DNA from: Chromera velia | Lineage: Eukaryota; Sar; Chromeraceae | Direction of reading: 5' to 3' | Assembly: GCA_018398765.1 (NCBI GenBank) | Contig: JAHBMJ010002049.1 | Location: 1 to 23,178, forward strand | Length of the DNA: 23,178 nucleotides | In this document: positions 1-12,275 of the stretch, in pieces | How positions within the stretch are numbered: the stretch's first letter is position 1 | Layout of the letters: every line of letters starts with the position of its first letter | Notes under the pieces: generated by a model | Database searches by the model: none | What the model was told of the DNA's origin: nothing | Seen by the model: the letters and a program-made list of their open reading frames with translations, nothing else | Position numbers and translations under genes: made by a program

Positions 1-340
1 AGTATTATGTATGCATATATTTCTATATATACACTAGAACTTATATACATACTAGTATATATATATATACATTTAATAATATATGGATAAATGGTTAATA
101 TATATGAATTGTTCTTCTAAAAAATATCTTTTTTAAATTGTTTTTAATTTTCTTATTGATTGATTGATTGGTTGATTGATTATAAACACATTGCCTAGCA
201 CATTGCTAGATTTGTACATATTTTTAAAAAATGATACTATTGAAGGCAAGTTTTAGGACAACTTGTATTTGCAAATACGTAAATTTATAGCTTTTAAGTT
301 AATTTTACTTTAATATATTAGCATAAACAATATGTACATT
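1..340. other. AT-rich intergenic segment
   Basis: No gene is seen here. The stretch is strongly AT-rich, with a TA dinucleotide run near 56-70 and a TTGA tetranucleotide repeat at 156-182. Base composition rises sharply after about 340. It is probably intergenic DNA. No open frame of note lies wholly inside it. Confidence 0.6.
156..182. repeat. (TTGA)n microsatellite
   Basis: About six and a half units of TTGA/TGAT, with one interruption (a GG near 170-171). It lies inside the AT-rich left end and has no visible link to a gene. Confidence 0.8.
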
Positions 341-1355
341 ATGTAATCGAATCTGCTGTCAGCATACGAATCCGATTTCGAGCATAGCGACTTAAGTATA
401 AAGAGAACAGAAAGGGAGGTTCTTCGGGCAGTCTGGGATGTATGGCACAGATTGCTGACCCCGGTATGGGCCAATTCAGCCAGTAGCATGCTTCAGACAA
501 TCGCACCAGATCTTTTGAAAAAAGAAAGCCAGACAGGGAGAAATAGAACGAATAAATGGACACTCAGGCAGAAAGCGAGGGAAAGGGAAGCCTCAAAATG
601 GTTGTCGGAATGGTTGACTTCAAGACCCGTCGGCGAGCATAGGCTCACCCGTTTATGTGGCATCTATCCATGCAACTCCCGACTGAGTAATTTTCAGATA
701 GAGAACCGATCGCACCAGCGTCTGGCCATGTTGCTTTTAGGGGGGAAGGTTAGAAGGGGGTGGGGTTACATAGTTTAATTGTGTACTCTGCCTCGCTTTC
801 TCTTGTCTGGTAGTTCTCTTTTCACTTCTCTCCTTCGAGCATATGCTGGTGGGGGAAAGAGACACGGTGGATCCTGCGAAGAACACTGTATTCACTGTCC
901 TGCAGTCGAAGGTAAAAAGGTGATCGACGATGTAGTGTATCGATTGTCTGCATACGTATGAACAGAGCAGCTTAGATCCAAACTTCACTCGCTGGTAGAG
1001 AGAGTGAAAGAGAGAATAGGAATCGGTGAAAGGGTCTGCAGAGCAAGATGGACTGCTGCAGCTGGGGGAAGAGGTATCGGGGAAGAAGGGACATATGTAA
1101 GAGAGCTCGTTTCATTCATTGTGGACCGGGGGCCGAAGAAGGCAAGTGCACTGATCGAAGCTTGTCTGAAATGAGTGCGCGCGCGTCTTGTATGGTTGTT
1201 CAGCCTTTAGCTTCAGCCTAGGCTGCGGAGGGTCGTGGTTGTTTATATTCATACGGAAGCAGGCTAAGCTGCGGCGGTTTGCTCCTTTTGTTTACAACTG
1301 CATGCATGGGTTGCCATTTATCTCTGGTTTTAGAGACTCTAGGCTTAATCACAAT

Positions 1356-1389
<34 letters not shown>

Positions 1390-1772
1390 TGCTTATAGTA
1401 TTGTTGTATCAATGTACTGATCAACATTGATCAACCACGTGAGCGCGGAGTCGTGGCAAAGCCATGCATGCATCGGTGCATACATTCGGAGTGTCTAGAA
1501 TCAATGTGCAGTGCATATGCGCATCCAGCCGTACCGATACAAATAGCTTTTGCTCTGTCTGACCGTTTTGGTTTCCATTTGACTTCATTGAGAGTGTGTG
1601 TGTAGAGATAGGTAAGAAACAGGCTCGGTTGATTGCCTTTTTAAGGAGTCTTTCTATTAATCTTTCGACACTGTTTTTACTTGTAATTTCAGGAATTTGA
1701 ACAATAGTACTACTCAGTATCTGAAAACATGCATAGAGTTCGACCAGGGTGTTGCTTAACTTTGAGGATCTT
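341..1772. other. Spacer with no recognisable gene
   Basis: Short open frames occur on both strands (the longest is 452-778 on the plus strand), but none has a recognisable motif, convincing start or repeat-based evidence of selection. The stretch contains an (AAGT)n microsatellite at 1356-1389 and TGCATGCA palindromes at 1299 and 1465. An exon of an unrecognised gene cannot be excluded. Confidence 0.5.
1356..1389. repeat. (AAGT)n microsatellite
   Basis: A perfect run of about 8.5 TAAG/AAGT units over 34 bp. It creates an artefactual Leu-Thr-Tyr repeat in a minus-strand frame. Confidence 0.95.
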
Positions 1773-2034
1773 TACCCTAATAGGGTCCGCGGGGGATCGG
1801 GCTCCCCCCCCCTCCCCCCCCACCCCAAGAAGGAAGTTTATCTTCAAGCTACTTCAAGCGCGGGCACGCGCGTGTACGTTAATGTTGTGTGTTAGTGTTT
1901 TTTTTGTATTTTGTTAGATTTTTGTATGAATTTTACAAACAGATTGTCTTTTTTGTACCTTCCATGCTCTAGGCTCTTCGGTGCATATATGCAGATATGC
2001 ATGCAGATAAGTATAGGCGGACCCTATTGGGGTA
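1773..2034. repeat. Separated inverted-repeat pair (possible short transposon relic)
   Basis: The 18 bases at 1773-1790 (TACCCTAATAGGGTCCGC) recur as their reverse complement at 2017-2034 with one mismatch, delimiting a 262-bp segment. The inner sequence holds C-rich homopolymers (about 1802-1825) and a T run. The inner bases just past the arms do not pair, so the match is confined to the ends, as in a small non-autonomous DNA element. The left arm is itself nearly palindromic (ACCCTA/TAGGGT), which makes a chance match more likely. No clear target-site duplication is seen. It sits directly before the satellite array. Confidence 0.4.
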
Positions 2035-2289
2035 ATGGACCGACATTGATATAGAATTCTTGAGAAGAGCCCTACTAGCGTATACGACCTGACGGGGTCT
2101 CGACTCTGGCATGGAGTTTGGCTGACAGAATGCAATCTACACCTTGATTGTACATGTTTTGATCACCCGATCTGAGCATGCTTTAGAGTTTTCCGCCACA
2201 TATTTAATAGACTGAGAGATTCCTAAAATCCAGCCTACTGCTTTGAATGGACCTAGCTGTGCGTGCGGTGCGAAAGACGGATTTGAGAG

Positions 2290-3735
2290 TCTGACCAGGT
2301 CTCGACTCTGGCATGGAGTTTGGCTAACAGAATGCAGTCTACACCTTGATTGTACGTGTTTTCATCACCTGATCTGAGCACGCTTTAGAGTTTTCCGCCA
2401 CATATTTGATAGACTCAGAGATTTGTAAAGTCCAGCCTACTGCGCTGAATAGACCTAGCTGTGCGTGCGGTGTGAAAGACGGATTTGAGAGTCTGACCAG
2501 GTCTCGACTCTGGCATAGAGTTTGGCTGATAGAATGTAATCTACACCTTGATTGTACGTGTTTTGATCACCCAATCTGAGCATGCTTTAGAGTTTTCCAT
2601 CATATATTTGATGGACTCAGAGATTCCCAAAGTCCAGCCTACTACGCTGAATAGACCTAGCTATGCGTGCAGTGCGAAAGACAGATTTGAGAGTCTAAGT
2701 TAAACCGGGTCTCGACTCTGGCATGGAGTTTAGCTGACAGAATGCAATCTATACCTTGATTATACGTGTTTTGATCACCCGATCTGAGCACGCTTTAGAG
2801 TTTTCCACCACATATTTGATGGACTCAGAGATTTCCAAAGTCCAGCCTACTGTGCTGAATGAACCTGTGCATGCGGAGGCAGATTTGAGAGTCTGACCGG
2901 GTCTCAACTCTGGTATGGAGTTTGGCTGACAGAATGCAATTTACACTTTGATTGTACGTGTTTTGGTCACCTGATCTGAGCACGCTTTAGAGTTTTCCGC
3001 CACATATTTGATAGAGTTAGAGATTTGCAAAGCCCAGCCTACTGCGCTGAATGGACCTAGCTGTACGTGCAGTGCGAAAGACGGATTTGAAAGTCTGACC
3101 GGGTCTCGACTCTGGCATGGACTTTGGCTGACAGAATGCAATCTACACCTTGATTGTACATGCTTTGATCACCCGATCTGAGCACGCTTTAAAGTTTTCC
3201 GCCACATATTTGATGGACTCAGAGATTCCGAAAATCCAGCCCACTGCCCTGAAAAAACCTAGCTGTGCGTGCGGTGCGAAAAACGGATTTGAGAGTCTAA
3301 CCGGGTCTCGACTCTGGCATAGAGTTTGGCTGACAGAATATAATCTACACCTTGATTGTACGTGTTTTGATTACCCGATCTGAGCACGCTTTAGAGTTTT
3401 CTGCCACATATTTCATAGACTCAGAGATTTCTAAAGTTCAGCCTACTGCCCTGAATGAATCTGTGCGTGCGGAGGCAGATTTCAGAGTATGACCGGGTCT
3501 CGACTCTGGCATGGAGTTTGACTGACAGAATGTAATCTACACCTTGATTGTACGTGTTTTGGTCACCTGATCTGAGCATGCTTTAAAGTTTTCCGCCACA
3601 TATTTGATGGACTCAGAGATTCCCAAAGTTTAGCCTAGTGCTCTGAATGGACCTGTGTATACGGGGGCAGATTTGAGAGTCTAACCGGGTCTCGACTCTA
3701 GCATGGAGTTTGGCTGACAGAATGCAATCTACAGT
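2290..3735. repeat. Satellite higher-order block, copy 1
   Basis: This run of monomers shares rare variants, in the same order, with 4880-6316, about 2.58 kb downstream. Examples are the AGATTTGTAAAG variant, the CTGATAGAATGTAAT variant, CAATTTACACT, the GAAAAACGG variant and TACAGTTTGATTG (3730 and 6311, offset 2581). The offset changes from 2587 to 2581 across the 7-bp insertion near 2696, which is absent from the second copy. This indicates duplication of a block of about seven monomers. Confidence 0.75.
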
Positions 3736-4879
3736 TTGATTGTACGTGTTTTGATCACCCGATCTGAGCATGCTTTAGAGTTTTCCACCACATATTTGAT
3801 GGACTCAGAGATTCGCAAAGTCCAGCCTACTGCGCTGAATGGACTTAGCTGTGCGTACGGTGCGAAAGACAGATTTGAAAGTCTGACCGGGTCTCGACTC
3901 TGGCATGGAGTTTGGCTAACAGAATGCAGTCTACACCTTGATTGTACGTGTTTTGATCACCTGATCTGAGCACGCTTTAGAGTTTTCCGCCACATATTTG
4001 ATAGACTCAGAGATTTGTAAAGTCTAGCCTACTGCGCTGAATAGACCTAGCTGTGCGTGCGGTGCGAAAGACGGATTTGAGAGTCTGACCAGGTCTCGAC
4101 TCTGGCATAGAGTTTGGCTGATAGAATGTAATCTACACCTTGATTGTACGTGTTTTGATCACCCGATCTGAGCATGCTTTAGAGTTTTCCATCATATATT
4201 TGATGGACTCAGAGATTTCCAAAGTCCAGCCTACTACGCTGAATGGACCTAGCTGTGCGTGCAGTGCGAAAGACAGATTCGAGAGTCTGACCGGGTCTCG
4301 ACTCTGGCATGGAGTTTGGCTGACAGAATGCAATCTATACCTTGATTATACGTGTTTTGATCACCCGATCTAAGCATGCTTTAGAGTTTTCCGCCACGTA
4401 TCTGATAGACTCAGAGATTCCTAAAGTCCAGCCTACTGCGCTGAATAGACCTAGCTGTGCGTGCGGTGTGAAAGACGGATTTGAGAGTCTGACCAGGTCT
4501 TGACTCTGGTATGGAGTTTGACTGACAGAATGCAATCTACACCTTGATTGTACGTGTTTTGATCACCCGATCTGAGCATGCTTTAGAGTTTTCCGCCACA
4601 TATTTGATGGACTCAGAGATTTTCAAAATCCAGCCTACTGCTTTGAATGGACCTAGCTGTGCGTGCGGTGCGAAAGACGGATTTGAGAGACTCTGGCATG
4701 GAGTTTGGCTGACAGAATGCAATCTAAACCTTGATTGTACATGTTTTGATCACCCGATCTGAGCACGCTTTAGAGTTTTCCACCACATATTTGATAGACT
4801 CAGAGATTCGCAAAGTCCAGCCTACTGTGTTGAATGGACCTAGCTGTGCGTACGGTGCGAAAGACGGATTTGAAAGTCT

Positions 4880-6316
4880 GACCAGGTCTCGACTCTGGCA
4901 TGGAGTTTGGCTGACAGAATGCAGTCTAAACCTTGATTGTACGTGTTTTGATCACCTGATCTGAGCACGCTTTAGAGTTTTCCGCCATATATTTGATAGA
5001 CTTAGAGATTTGTAAAGTCCAGCCTACTGTGCTGAATAGACCTAGCTATGCGTGCGGTGCGAAAGACGGATTTGAGAGTCTGACCAGGTTTCGATTCTGG
5101 CATAGAGTTTGGCTGATAGAATGTAATCTACACCTTGATTGTACGTGTTTTGATCACCCGATCTGAGTACACTTTAGAGTTTTCCATCATATATTTGATG
5201 GACTCAGAGATTCCCAAAGTCCAGCCTACTACGCTGAATAGACCTAGCTATGCGTGCAGTGCGAAAGATAGATTTGAGAGTCTGACCGAGTCTCGACTCT
5301 GGCATGGAGTTTGGCTGACAGAATGCAATCTATACCTTGATTATAGGTGTTTTGATCACCCAATCTGAGCACGCTTTAGAGTTTTCCACCACATATTTGA
5401 TGGACTCAGAGATTTCCAAAGTCCAGCCTACTGCACTGAATGAACCTGTGCATGCGGAGGCAGATTTGAGAGTCTGACTGGGTCTCAACTCTGGCATGGA
5501 GTTTGGCTGACAGAATGCAATTTACACTCTGATTGTACGTGTTTTGGTCACCTGATCTGAGCACGCTTTAGAGTTTTCCGCCACATATTTGATAGAGTTA
5601 GAGATTCGCAAAGTCCAGCCTACTGCGCTGAATGGACCTAGCTGTGCGTGCAATGCGAAAGACGGATTTGAAAGTCTAACCGGGTCTCGACTCTGGCATG
5701 GAGTTTGGCTGACAGAATGCAATCTACACCTTGATTGTACATGCTTTGATCACCCGATCTGAGCACGCTTTAAAGTTTTCCGCCACATATTTGATGGACT
5801 CAGAGATTCCGAAAATCCAGCCCACTGCCCTGAATAGACCTGGCTGTGCGTGCGGTGCGAAAAACGGATTTGAGAGTCTAACCGGGTCTCGACTTTGGCA
5901 TAGAGTTTGGCTGACAAAATATAATTTATACCTTGATTGTACGTGTTTTGATTACCCGATCTGAGCACGCTTTAGAGTTTTCTGCCACATATTTTATAGA
6001 CTCAGAGATTTCTAAAGTTCAGCCTACTGCCCTGAATGAATCTGTGCGTGCGGAGGCAGATTTCAAAGTCTGACCAGGTCTCGACTCTGGCATGGAGTTT
6101 GACTGACAGAATGTAATCTACACCTTGATTGTACGTGTTTTGGTCACCTGATCTGAGCATGCTTTAAAGTTTTTCGCCATATATTTGATGGACTCAGAGA
6201 TTCCCAAAGTTTAGCCTAGTGCTCTGAATGGACCTGTGCATACGGGGGCAGATTTGAGAGTCTAACCAGGTCTCGACTCTAGCATGAAGTTTGGCTGACA
6301 GAATGCAATTTACAGT
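4880..6316. repeat. Satellite higher-order block, copy 2
   Basis: Partner of 2290-3735. At about 6317 the similarity switches to the monomer type found at 4544 (the 15-bp deletion form, offset 1773), which marks a recombination junction. Part of this block (4731-5370) also matches 3736-4375 at an offset of 995 bp, so the left third of the array contains nested duplications. Confidence 0.7.
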
Positions 6317-7139
6317 TTGATTGTACATGTTTTGATCACCCGATCTAAGCATGCTTTAGAGTTTTCCGCCACATATTTGATAGACGGAGAGATTCCTAAA
6401 ATCCAGCCTACTGCTTTGAATGGACCTAGCTGTGCGTGCGGTGCGAAAGACGGATTTGAGAGACTCTGGCATGGAGTTTGGCTAACAGAATGCAATCTAC
6501 ACCTTGATTGTACGTGTTTTGATCACCCGATCTGAGCATGCCTTAGAGTTTTCCACCACATATTTGATGGACTCAAAGATTTCCAAAGTCCAGCCTACTG
6601 TCCTGAATGGACCTGTGCATGCGGAGGCAGATTTGAGAGTCTGACCGGGTCTCGACTCTGGCATGGAGTTTGGCTGACAGAATGCAATCTACACCTTGAT
6701 TGTACGTGTTTTGATCACCCGATCTGAGCATGCCTTAGAGTTTTCCGCCACATATTTGATGGACTCAAAGATTTCCAAAGTCCAGCCTACTGTCCTGAAT
6801 GGACCTGTGCATGCGGAGGCAGATTTGAGAGTCTGACCGGGTCTCGACTCTGGCATGGAGTTTGGCTGACAGAATACAATCTACACCTTGATTGTACGTG
6901 TTTTGATCACCCGATCTGAGCACGCTTTAAAGTTTTCCGCCACATATTTGATGGACTCAAAGATTCCCAAAGTCTAGCCTACTGCTCTGAATGGACCTGT
7001 GCATGCGGAGGCAGATTTGAGAGTCTGACCGGGTCTCGACTCTGGCATGGAGTTTGGCTGACAGAATGCAATCTACACCTTGATTGTACGTGTTTTGATC
7101 ACCCGATCTGAGCATGCTTTAGAGTTTTCCGCCACATAT

Positions 7140-8030
7140 TTGATGGACTCAGAGATTCCCAAAGTCCAGCCTACTGCGCTGAATGAACCTGTGCATGCGG
7201 AGGCAGATTTAAGAGTCTGACCGGGTCTCGACTCTGGCATGGAGTTTGGCTGACAGAATATAATTTACACTCTGATTGTACGTGTTTTGTCACCTGATCT
7301 GAGCACGCTTTAGAGTTTTCCGCCACATATTTGATAGAGTTAGAGATTCGCAAAGCCCAGCCTACTGCGCTGAATGGACCTAGCTGTACGTGCAGTGCGA
7401 AAGACGGATTTGAGAGTCTGACCAGGTCTCGACTCTGGCATGGAGTTTGGCTAACAGAATGCAATCTACACTTTGATTATACGTGTTTTGATCAGCTAAG
7501 AGATTCCTAAAGTCCAGCTTATACTGCTCTGAATGGACCTAGCTGTGCGTGCGGTGTGAAAGACGGATTTGAGAGTCTGACCGGGTCTCAACTCTGGCAT
7601 GGAGTTTGGCTGACAGAATACAATCTAAACCTTGATTGTACGTGTTTTGATCACCCGATCTACGTATGCTTCAGAGTTTTCCGCCACATATTTGATGGAC
7701 TCAGAGATTCCTAAAGTCCAGCCTACTGCATTGAATGGACCTAGCTGTGCGTGCGGTACGAAAGACGGATTTGAGAGTCTGACCAGGTCTCGACTCTGGT
7801 ATGGAATTTGGCTGACAGAATACAATCTACACCTTGATTGTACGTGTTTTGATCACCCGATCTGAGCATGCTTTAGAGTTTTCCACCACATATTTGATGG
7901 ACTCAGAGATTTCCAAAGTCCAGCCTACTGTATTGAATGAACCTATGCATGCGGGGGCAGATTTGAGAGTCTGACCAAGTTTCGACTCTGACATGGAGTT
8001 TGGCTGAGAGAATACAATCTACACCTTGAT
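7140..8030. repeat. Satellite block with truncated monomer, copy 1
   Basis: Paired with 8500-9390 at an offset of about 1357 bp. Shared rare features in order are CAATTTA(C/T)ACTCTG, the truncated 159-bp monomer with GATCAGCTAA (7490 and 8847), CGATCTACGTATGCTTCAG, and GGCTGAGAGAATACAAT. The two copies differ near 7945/9301, where the second is a short/long hybrid. Confidence 0.7.
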
Positions 8031-8499
8031 TGTACGTGTTTTGATCACCTGATCTGAGCACGCTTTAGAGTTTTCCATCATATATTTGATGGATTCAGAG
8101 ATTCCCAAAGTCTAGCCTACTACGCTGAATAGACCTAGCTGTGCGTGCAGTGCGAAAGACAGATTTGAGAGTCTGACCGGGTCTCGACTCTGGTATGGAG
8201 TTTGGCTGACAGAATGCAATCTATACCTTGATTATACGTGTTTTCATCACCCGATCTGAGCACGCTTTAGAGTTTTCCACCACGTATTTGAGGGATTCAG
8301 AGATTCCCAAAGTCTAGCCTACTGCCCTGAATGGACTTAGCTGTATGTACGGTGCGAAAGACAGATTTAAGAGTCTAAGTTAAACCGGGTCTCAACTCTG
8401 GTATGGAGTTTGGCTGACAGAATGCAATCTACACCTTGATTGTACGTGTTTTGATCACCCGATCTAAGCATGCTTTAGAGTTTTCTGCCACATATTTGA

Positions 8500-9390
8500 T
8501 GGACTCAGAGATTCCCAAAATCTAGCCTACTGCGCTGAATGAACCTGTGCATGCGGAAGCAGATTTGAGAGTCTGACCGGGTCTCAACTCTGGCATGGAG
8601 TTTGGCTGACAGAATGCAATTTATACTCTGATTGTACGTGTTTTGGTCACCTGATCTGAGCACGTTTTAGAGTTTTCCGCCACATATTTGATAGACTCAG
8701 AGATTCGCAAAGTCCAGCCTACTGCGCTGAATAGACCTAGCTGTGCGTGCGGTGCGAAAGACGGATTTGAGAGTCTGACCGGGTCTCGACTCTGGCATGG
8801 AGTTTGGCTAACAGAATGCAATCTACACCTTGATTGTACGTGTTTTGATCAGCTAACAGATTCCTAAAGTCCAGCTTATACTGCCCTGAATAGACCTAGC
8901 TGTACGTGCGGTGCGAAAGACGGATTTGAGAGTCTGACCGGGTCTCAACTCTGGCATGGAGTTTGGCTGACAGAATACAATGTACACCTTGATTGTACAT
9001 GTTTTGATCACCCGATCTACGTATGCTTCAGAGTTTTCCGCCATATATTTGATGGACTCAGAGATTCCTAAAGTCCAGCCTACTGTGTTGAATGGACCTA
9101 GCTGTGCATGCGGTACGAAAAACGGATTTGAGAGTCTGACCAGGTCTCGACTCTGGCATGGAGTTTGGCTGACAGAATGCAATCTACACCTTGATTGTAC
9201 GTGTTTTGATCACCCGATCTGAGCATGCTTTAAAGTTTTCCACCATATATTTGATGGACTCAGAGATTTCCAAAGTCCAGCCTACTGTATTGAATGAACC
9301 TATGCATGCGGGGCGAAAGACAGATTTGAGAGTCTGACCGGGTTTCGACTCTGGCATGGAGTTTGGCTGAGAGAATACAATCTACACCTT
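8500..9390. repeat. Satellite block with truncated monomer, copy 2
   Basis: Partner of 7140-8030. It contains the GATCAGCTAA truncated monomer at 8847 and a hybrid monomer near 9301-9321 that joins the start of the short-form segment (CTATGCATGCGGGG) to the end of the long-form segment (CGAAAGACAGA), as expected from gene conversion or unequal crossover between the two classes. Confidence 0.7.
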
Positions 9391-11553
9391 GATTGTACGT
9401 GTTTTGATCACCCGATCTAGGCATGCTTTAGAGTTTTCTGCCACATATTTGATGGACTCAGAGATTTCCAAAATCTAGCCTACTACGCTGAATAGACCTA
9501 GCTATACGTGCGGTACGAAAGATGAATTTGAGAGTCTGACCGGGTCTCGACTCTGGCATGGAGTTTGGCTGACAGAATGCAATCTACACCTTGATTGTAC
9601 GTGTTTTCATCACCCGATCTGAGCACGCTTTAGAGTTTTCTGCCACATATTTGATGGACTCAAAGATTTCCAACGTTCAGCCTACTATGCTGAATGAACC
9701 TGTGCGTGCAGAGGCAGATTTCAGAGTCTGACCGGGTCTCGACTCTGGCATGGAGTTTGGCTGACAGAATGCAATCTACACCTTGATTGTACATGCTTTG
9801 ATCACCCGATCTGAGCATGCTTTAGAGTTTTCTGCCACATATTTGATAGACTCAGAGATTTTCAAAGTCCAGCCTACTGCGTTGAATGGACCTAGCTGTG
9901 CGTGCGGTGCGAAAGACGGATTTGAGAGTCTGACCAGGTCTCGACTCTGGCATGGAGTTTGACTGACAGAATGCAATCTACACCTTGATTGTACGTGTTG
10001 TGATCACCCGATCTGAGCATGCCTTAGAGTTTTCCGCCACATATTTGATGGACTGAGAGTTTTCCAAAATCCAGCCTACTGCGTTGAATGGACCTAGCTG
10101 TGCGTGCGGTGTAAAAAACGGATTTGAGAGTGTGAACGGGTCTCGACTCTGGCATGGAGTTTGGCTGACAGAATACAATCTACACCTTGATTATACGAGT
10201 TTTGATCACCTGATCTGAGCATGCTTTAAAGTTTTCCACCACATATTTGATGGACTCAGAGATTCGCAAAGTCCAGCCTACTGCGCTGAATGGACTTAGC
10301 TGTGCGTGCAGTGCGAAAGACAGATTTGAAAGTCTAACCGGGTCTCGACTCTGGCATGGAGTTTGGCTGACAGAATGCAATCTATACCTTGATTGTACAT
10401 GGTTTGATCACCCGATTTGAGCACGCTTTAGAGTTTTCTGCCACATATTTGATGGACTTAGAGATTCCTAAAGTCCAGCCTACTGTATTGAATAGACCTA
10501 GCTGTGCGTGCGGTGCGAAAGACGGATTTGAGAGTCTAACCGGGTCTCGACTCTGGCATAGAGTTTGGCTAACAGAATATAATCTACACCTTGATTGTAT
10601 GTGTTTTGATTACCCGATCTGAGCACGCTTTAGAGTTTTGTGCCACATATTTGATAGACTCAGAGATTCCCAAAGTCCAGCCTACTGTCCTGAATGGACC
10701 TGTGCATGCGGAGGCAGATTTGAGAGTCTGACCGGGTCTCGACTCTGGCATGGAGTTTGGCTGACAGAATGTAATCTACACCTTGATTGTACGTGTTTTG
10801 ATCACCCGATCTGAGCATGCCTTAGAGTTTTCCGCCACATATTTGATGGACTCAAAGATTCCCAAAGTCTAGCCTACTGCTTTGAATGGACCTGTGCATG
10901 CGGAGGCAGATTTGAGAGTCTGACCGGGTCTCGACTCTGGCATGGAGTTTGGCTGACAGAATGTAATCTACACCTTGATTGTACGTGTTTTGATCACCCG
11001 ATCTGAGCACGTTTTAGAGTTTTCCGCCACATATTTGATGGACTCAAAGATTCCCAAAGTCTAGCCTACTGCTCTGAATGGACCTGTGTATACGGAGGCA
11101 GATTTGAGAGTCTAACCGGGTCTCGACTCTGGTATGGAGTTTGGCTGACAAAATATAATCCACACCTTGATTGTACGTGTTTTGATCACCCGATCTGAGC
11201 ACGCTTTAGAGTTTTCCGCCACATATTTGATGGACTCAAAGATTCCAAAAGTCTAGCCTACTGCTCTGAATGGACCTGTGCATGCGGAGGCAAATTTGAG
11301 AGTCTGACCGGGTCTCGACTCTGGCATGGAGTTTGGCTGATAGAATGCAATCTACACCTTGATTGTACGTGTTTTGATCACCCGATCTGAGCACGCTTTA
11401 GAGTTTTCTGCCACATATTTGATGGACTCAGAGATTCCCAAAGTCCAGCCTACTATGCTGAATGGACCTAGCTGTGCGTGCGGTGCTAAAGACGGATTTG
11501 AGAGTCTGACTGGGTCTTGACTCTGGCATGGAGTTTGGCTGACAGAATACAAT

Positions 11554-12275
11554 CTACACCTTGATTGTACGTGTTTTGATCAGCTAAGAGATTCCTAAAG
11601 TCCAGCTTATACTGCCCTGAGTAGACCTAGCTGTGCGTGCGGTGTGAAAGACGGATTTAAGAGTCTGACCGGGTCTCAACTCTAGCATGGAGTTTGGCTG
11701 ACAGAATACAATGTACACCTTGATTGTACGTGTTTTGATCACCCGAACTACGCATGCTTTAGAGTTTTCTGCCATATATTTGATGGACCCAGAGATTCCC
11801 AAAGTCCAGCCTACTGCGCTGAATGGACCTAGCTGTGCGTGCGGTACGAAAGACGGATTTGAGAGTTTGACCGGGTCTCGACTCTGGCATGGAGTTTGGC
11901 TGACAGAATACAATCTACACCTTGATTGTACGTGTTTTGATCAGCTAAGAGATTCCTAAAGTCCAGCTTATACTGCCCTGAATAGACCTAGCTGTGCGTG
12001 CGGTGTGAAAGACGGATTTAAGAGTCTGACCGGGTCTCAACTCTGGCATGGAGTTTGGCTGACAGAATACAATGTACACCTTGATTGTACGTGTCTTGAT
12101 CACCCGAACTACGCATGCTTTAGAGTTTTCTGCCACATATTTGATGGACCCAGAGATTCCCAAAGTCCAGCCTACTGCGCTGAATGGACCTAGCTGTGCG
12201 TGCGGTACGAAAGACGGATTTGAGAGTTTGACCGGGTCTCGACTCTGGCATGGAGTTTGGCTGACAGAATGCAAT
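11554..12275. repeat. Duplicated 361-bp dimer of full and truncated monomers
   Basis: Two almost identical consecutive 361-bp units, each made of one truncated (159 bp) and one full (202 bp) monomer. GATCAGCTAA marks the truncated member at 11578 and 11939, and CGAACTACGCATGC marks the full member. In the truncated form about 50 bp from the normal unit, between GATCA and GAGATTCC, is replaced by GCTAA. The very high similarity of the two dimers indicates a recent amplification. Confidence 0.85.

Noticed and set aside
452-778. 108-codon plus-strand frame
   Set aside because: No recognisable motif, the start codon is not ATG-supported by context, and composition does not stand out from the surrounding spacer.
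1772-1786. Telomere-like TTTACCCTAA
   Set aside because: There is a single unit only, explained by the palindromic arm of the inverted repeat, with no tandem telomeric run.
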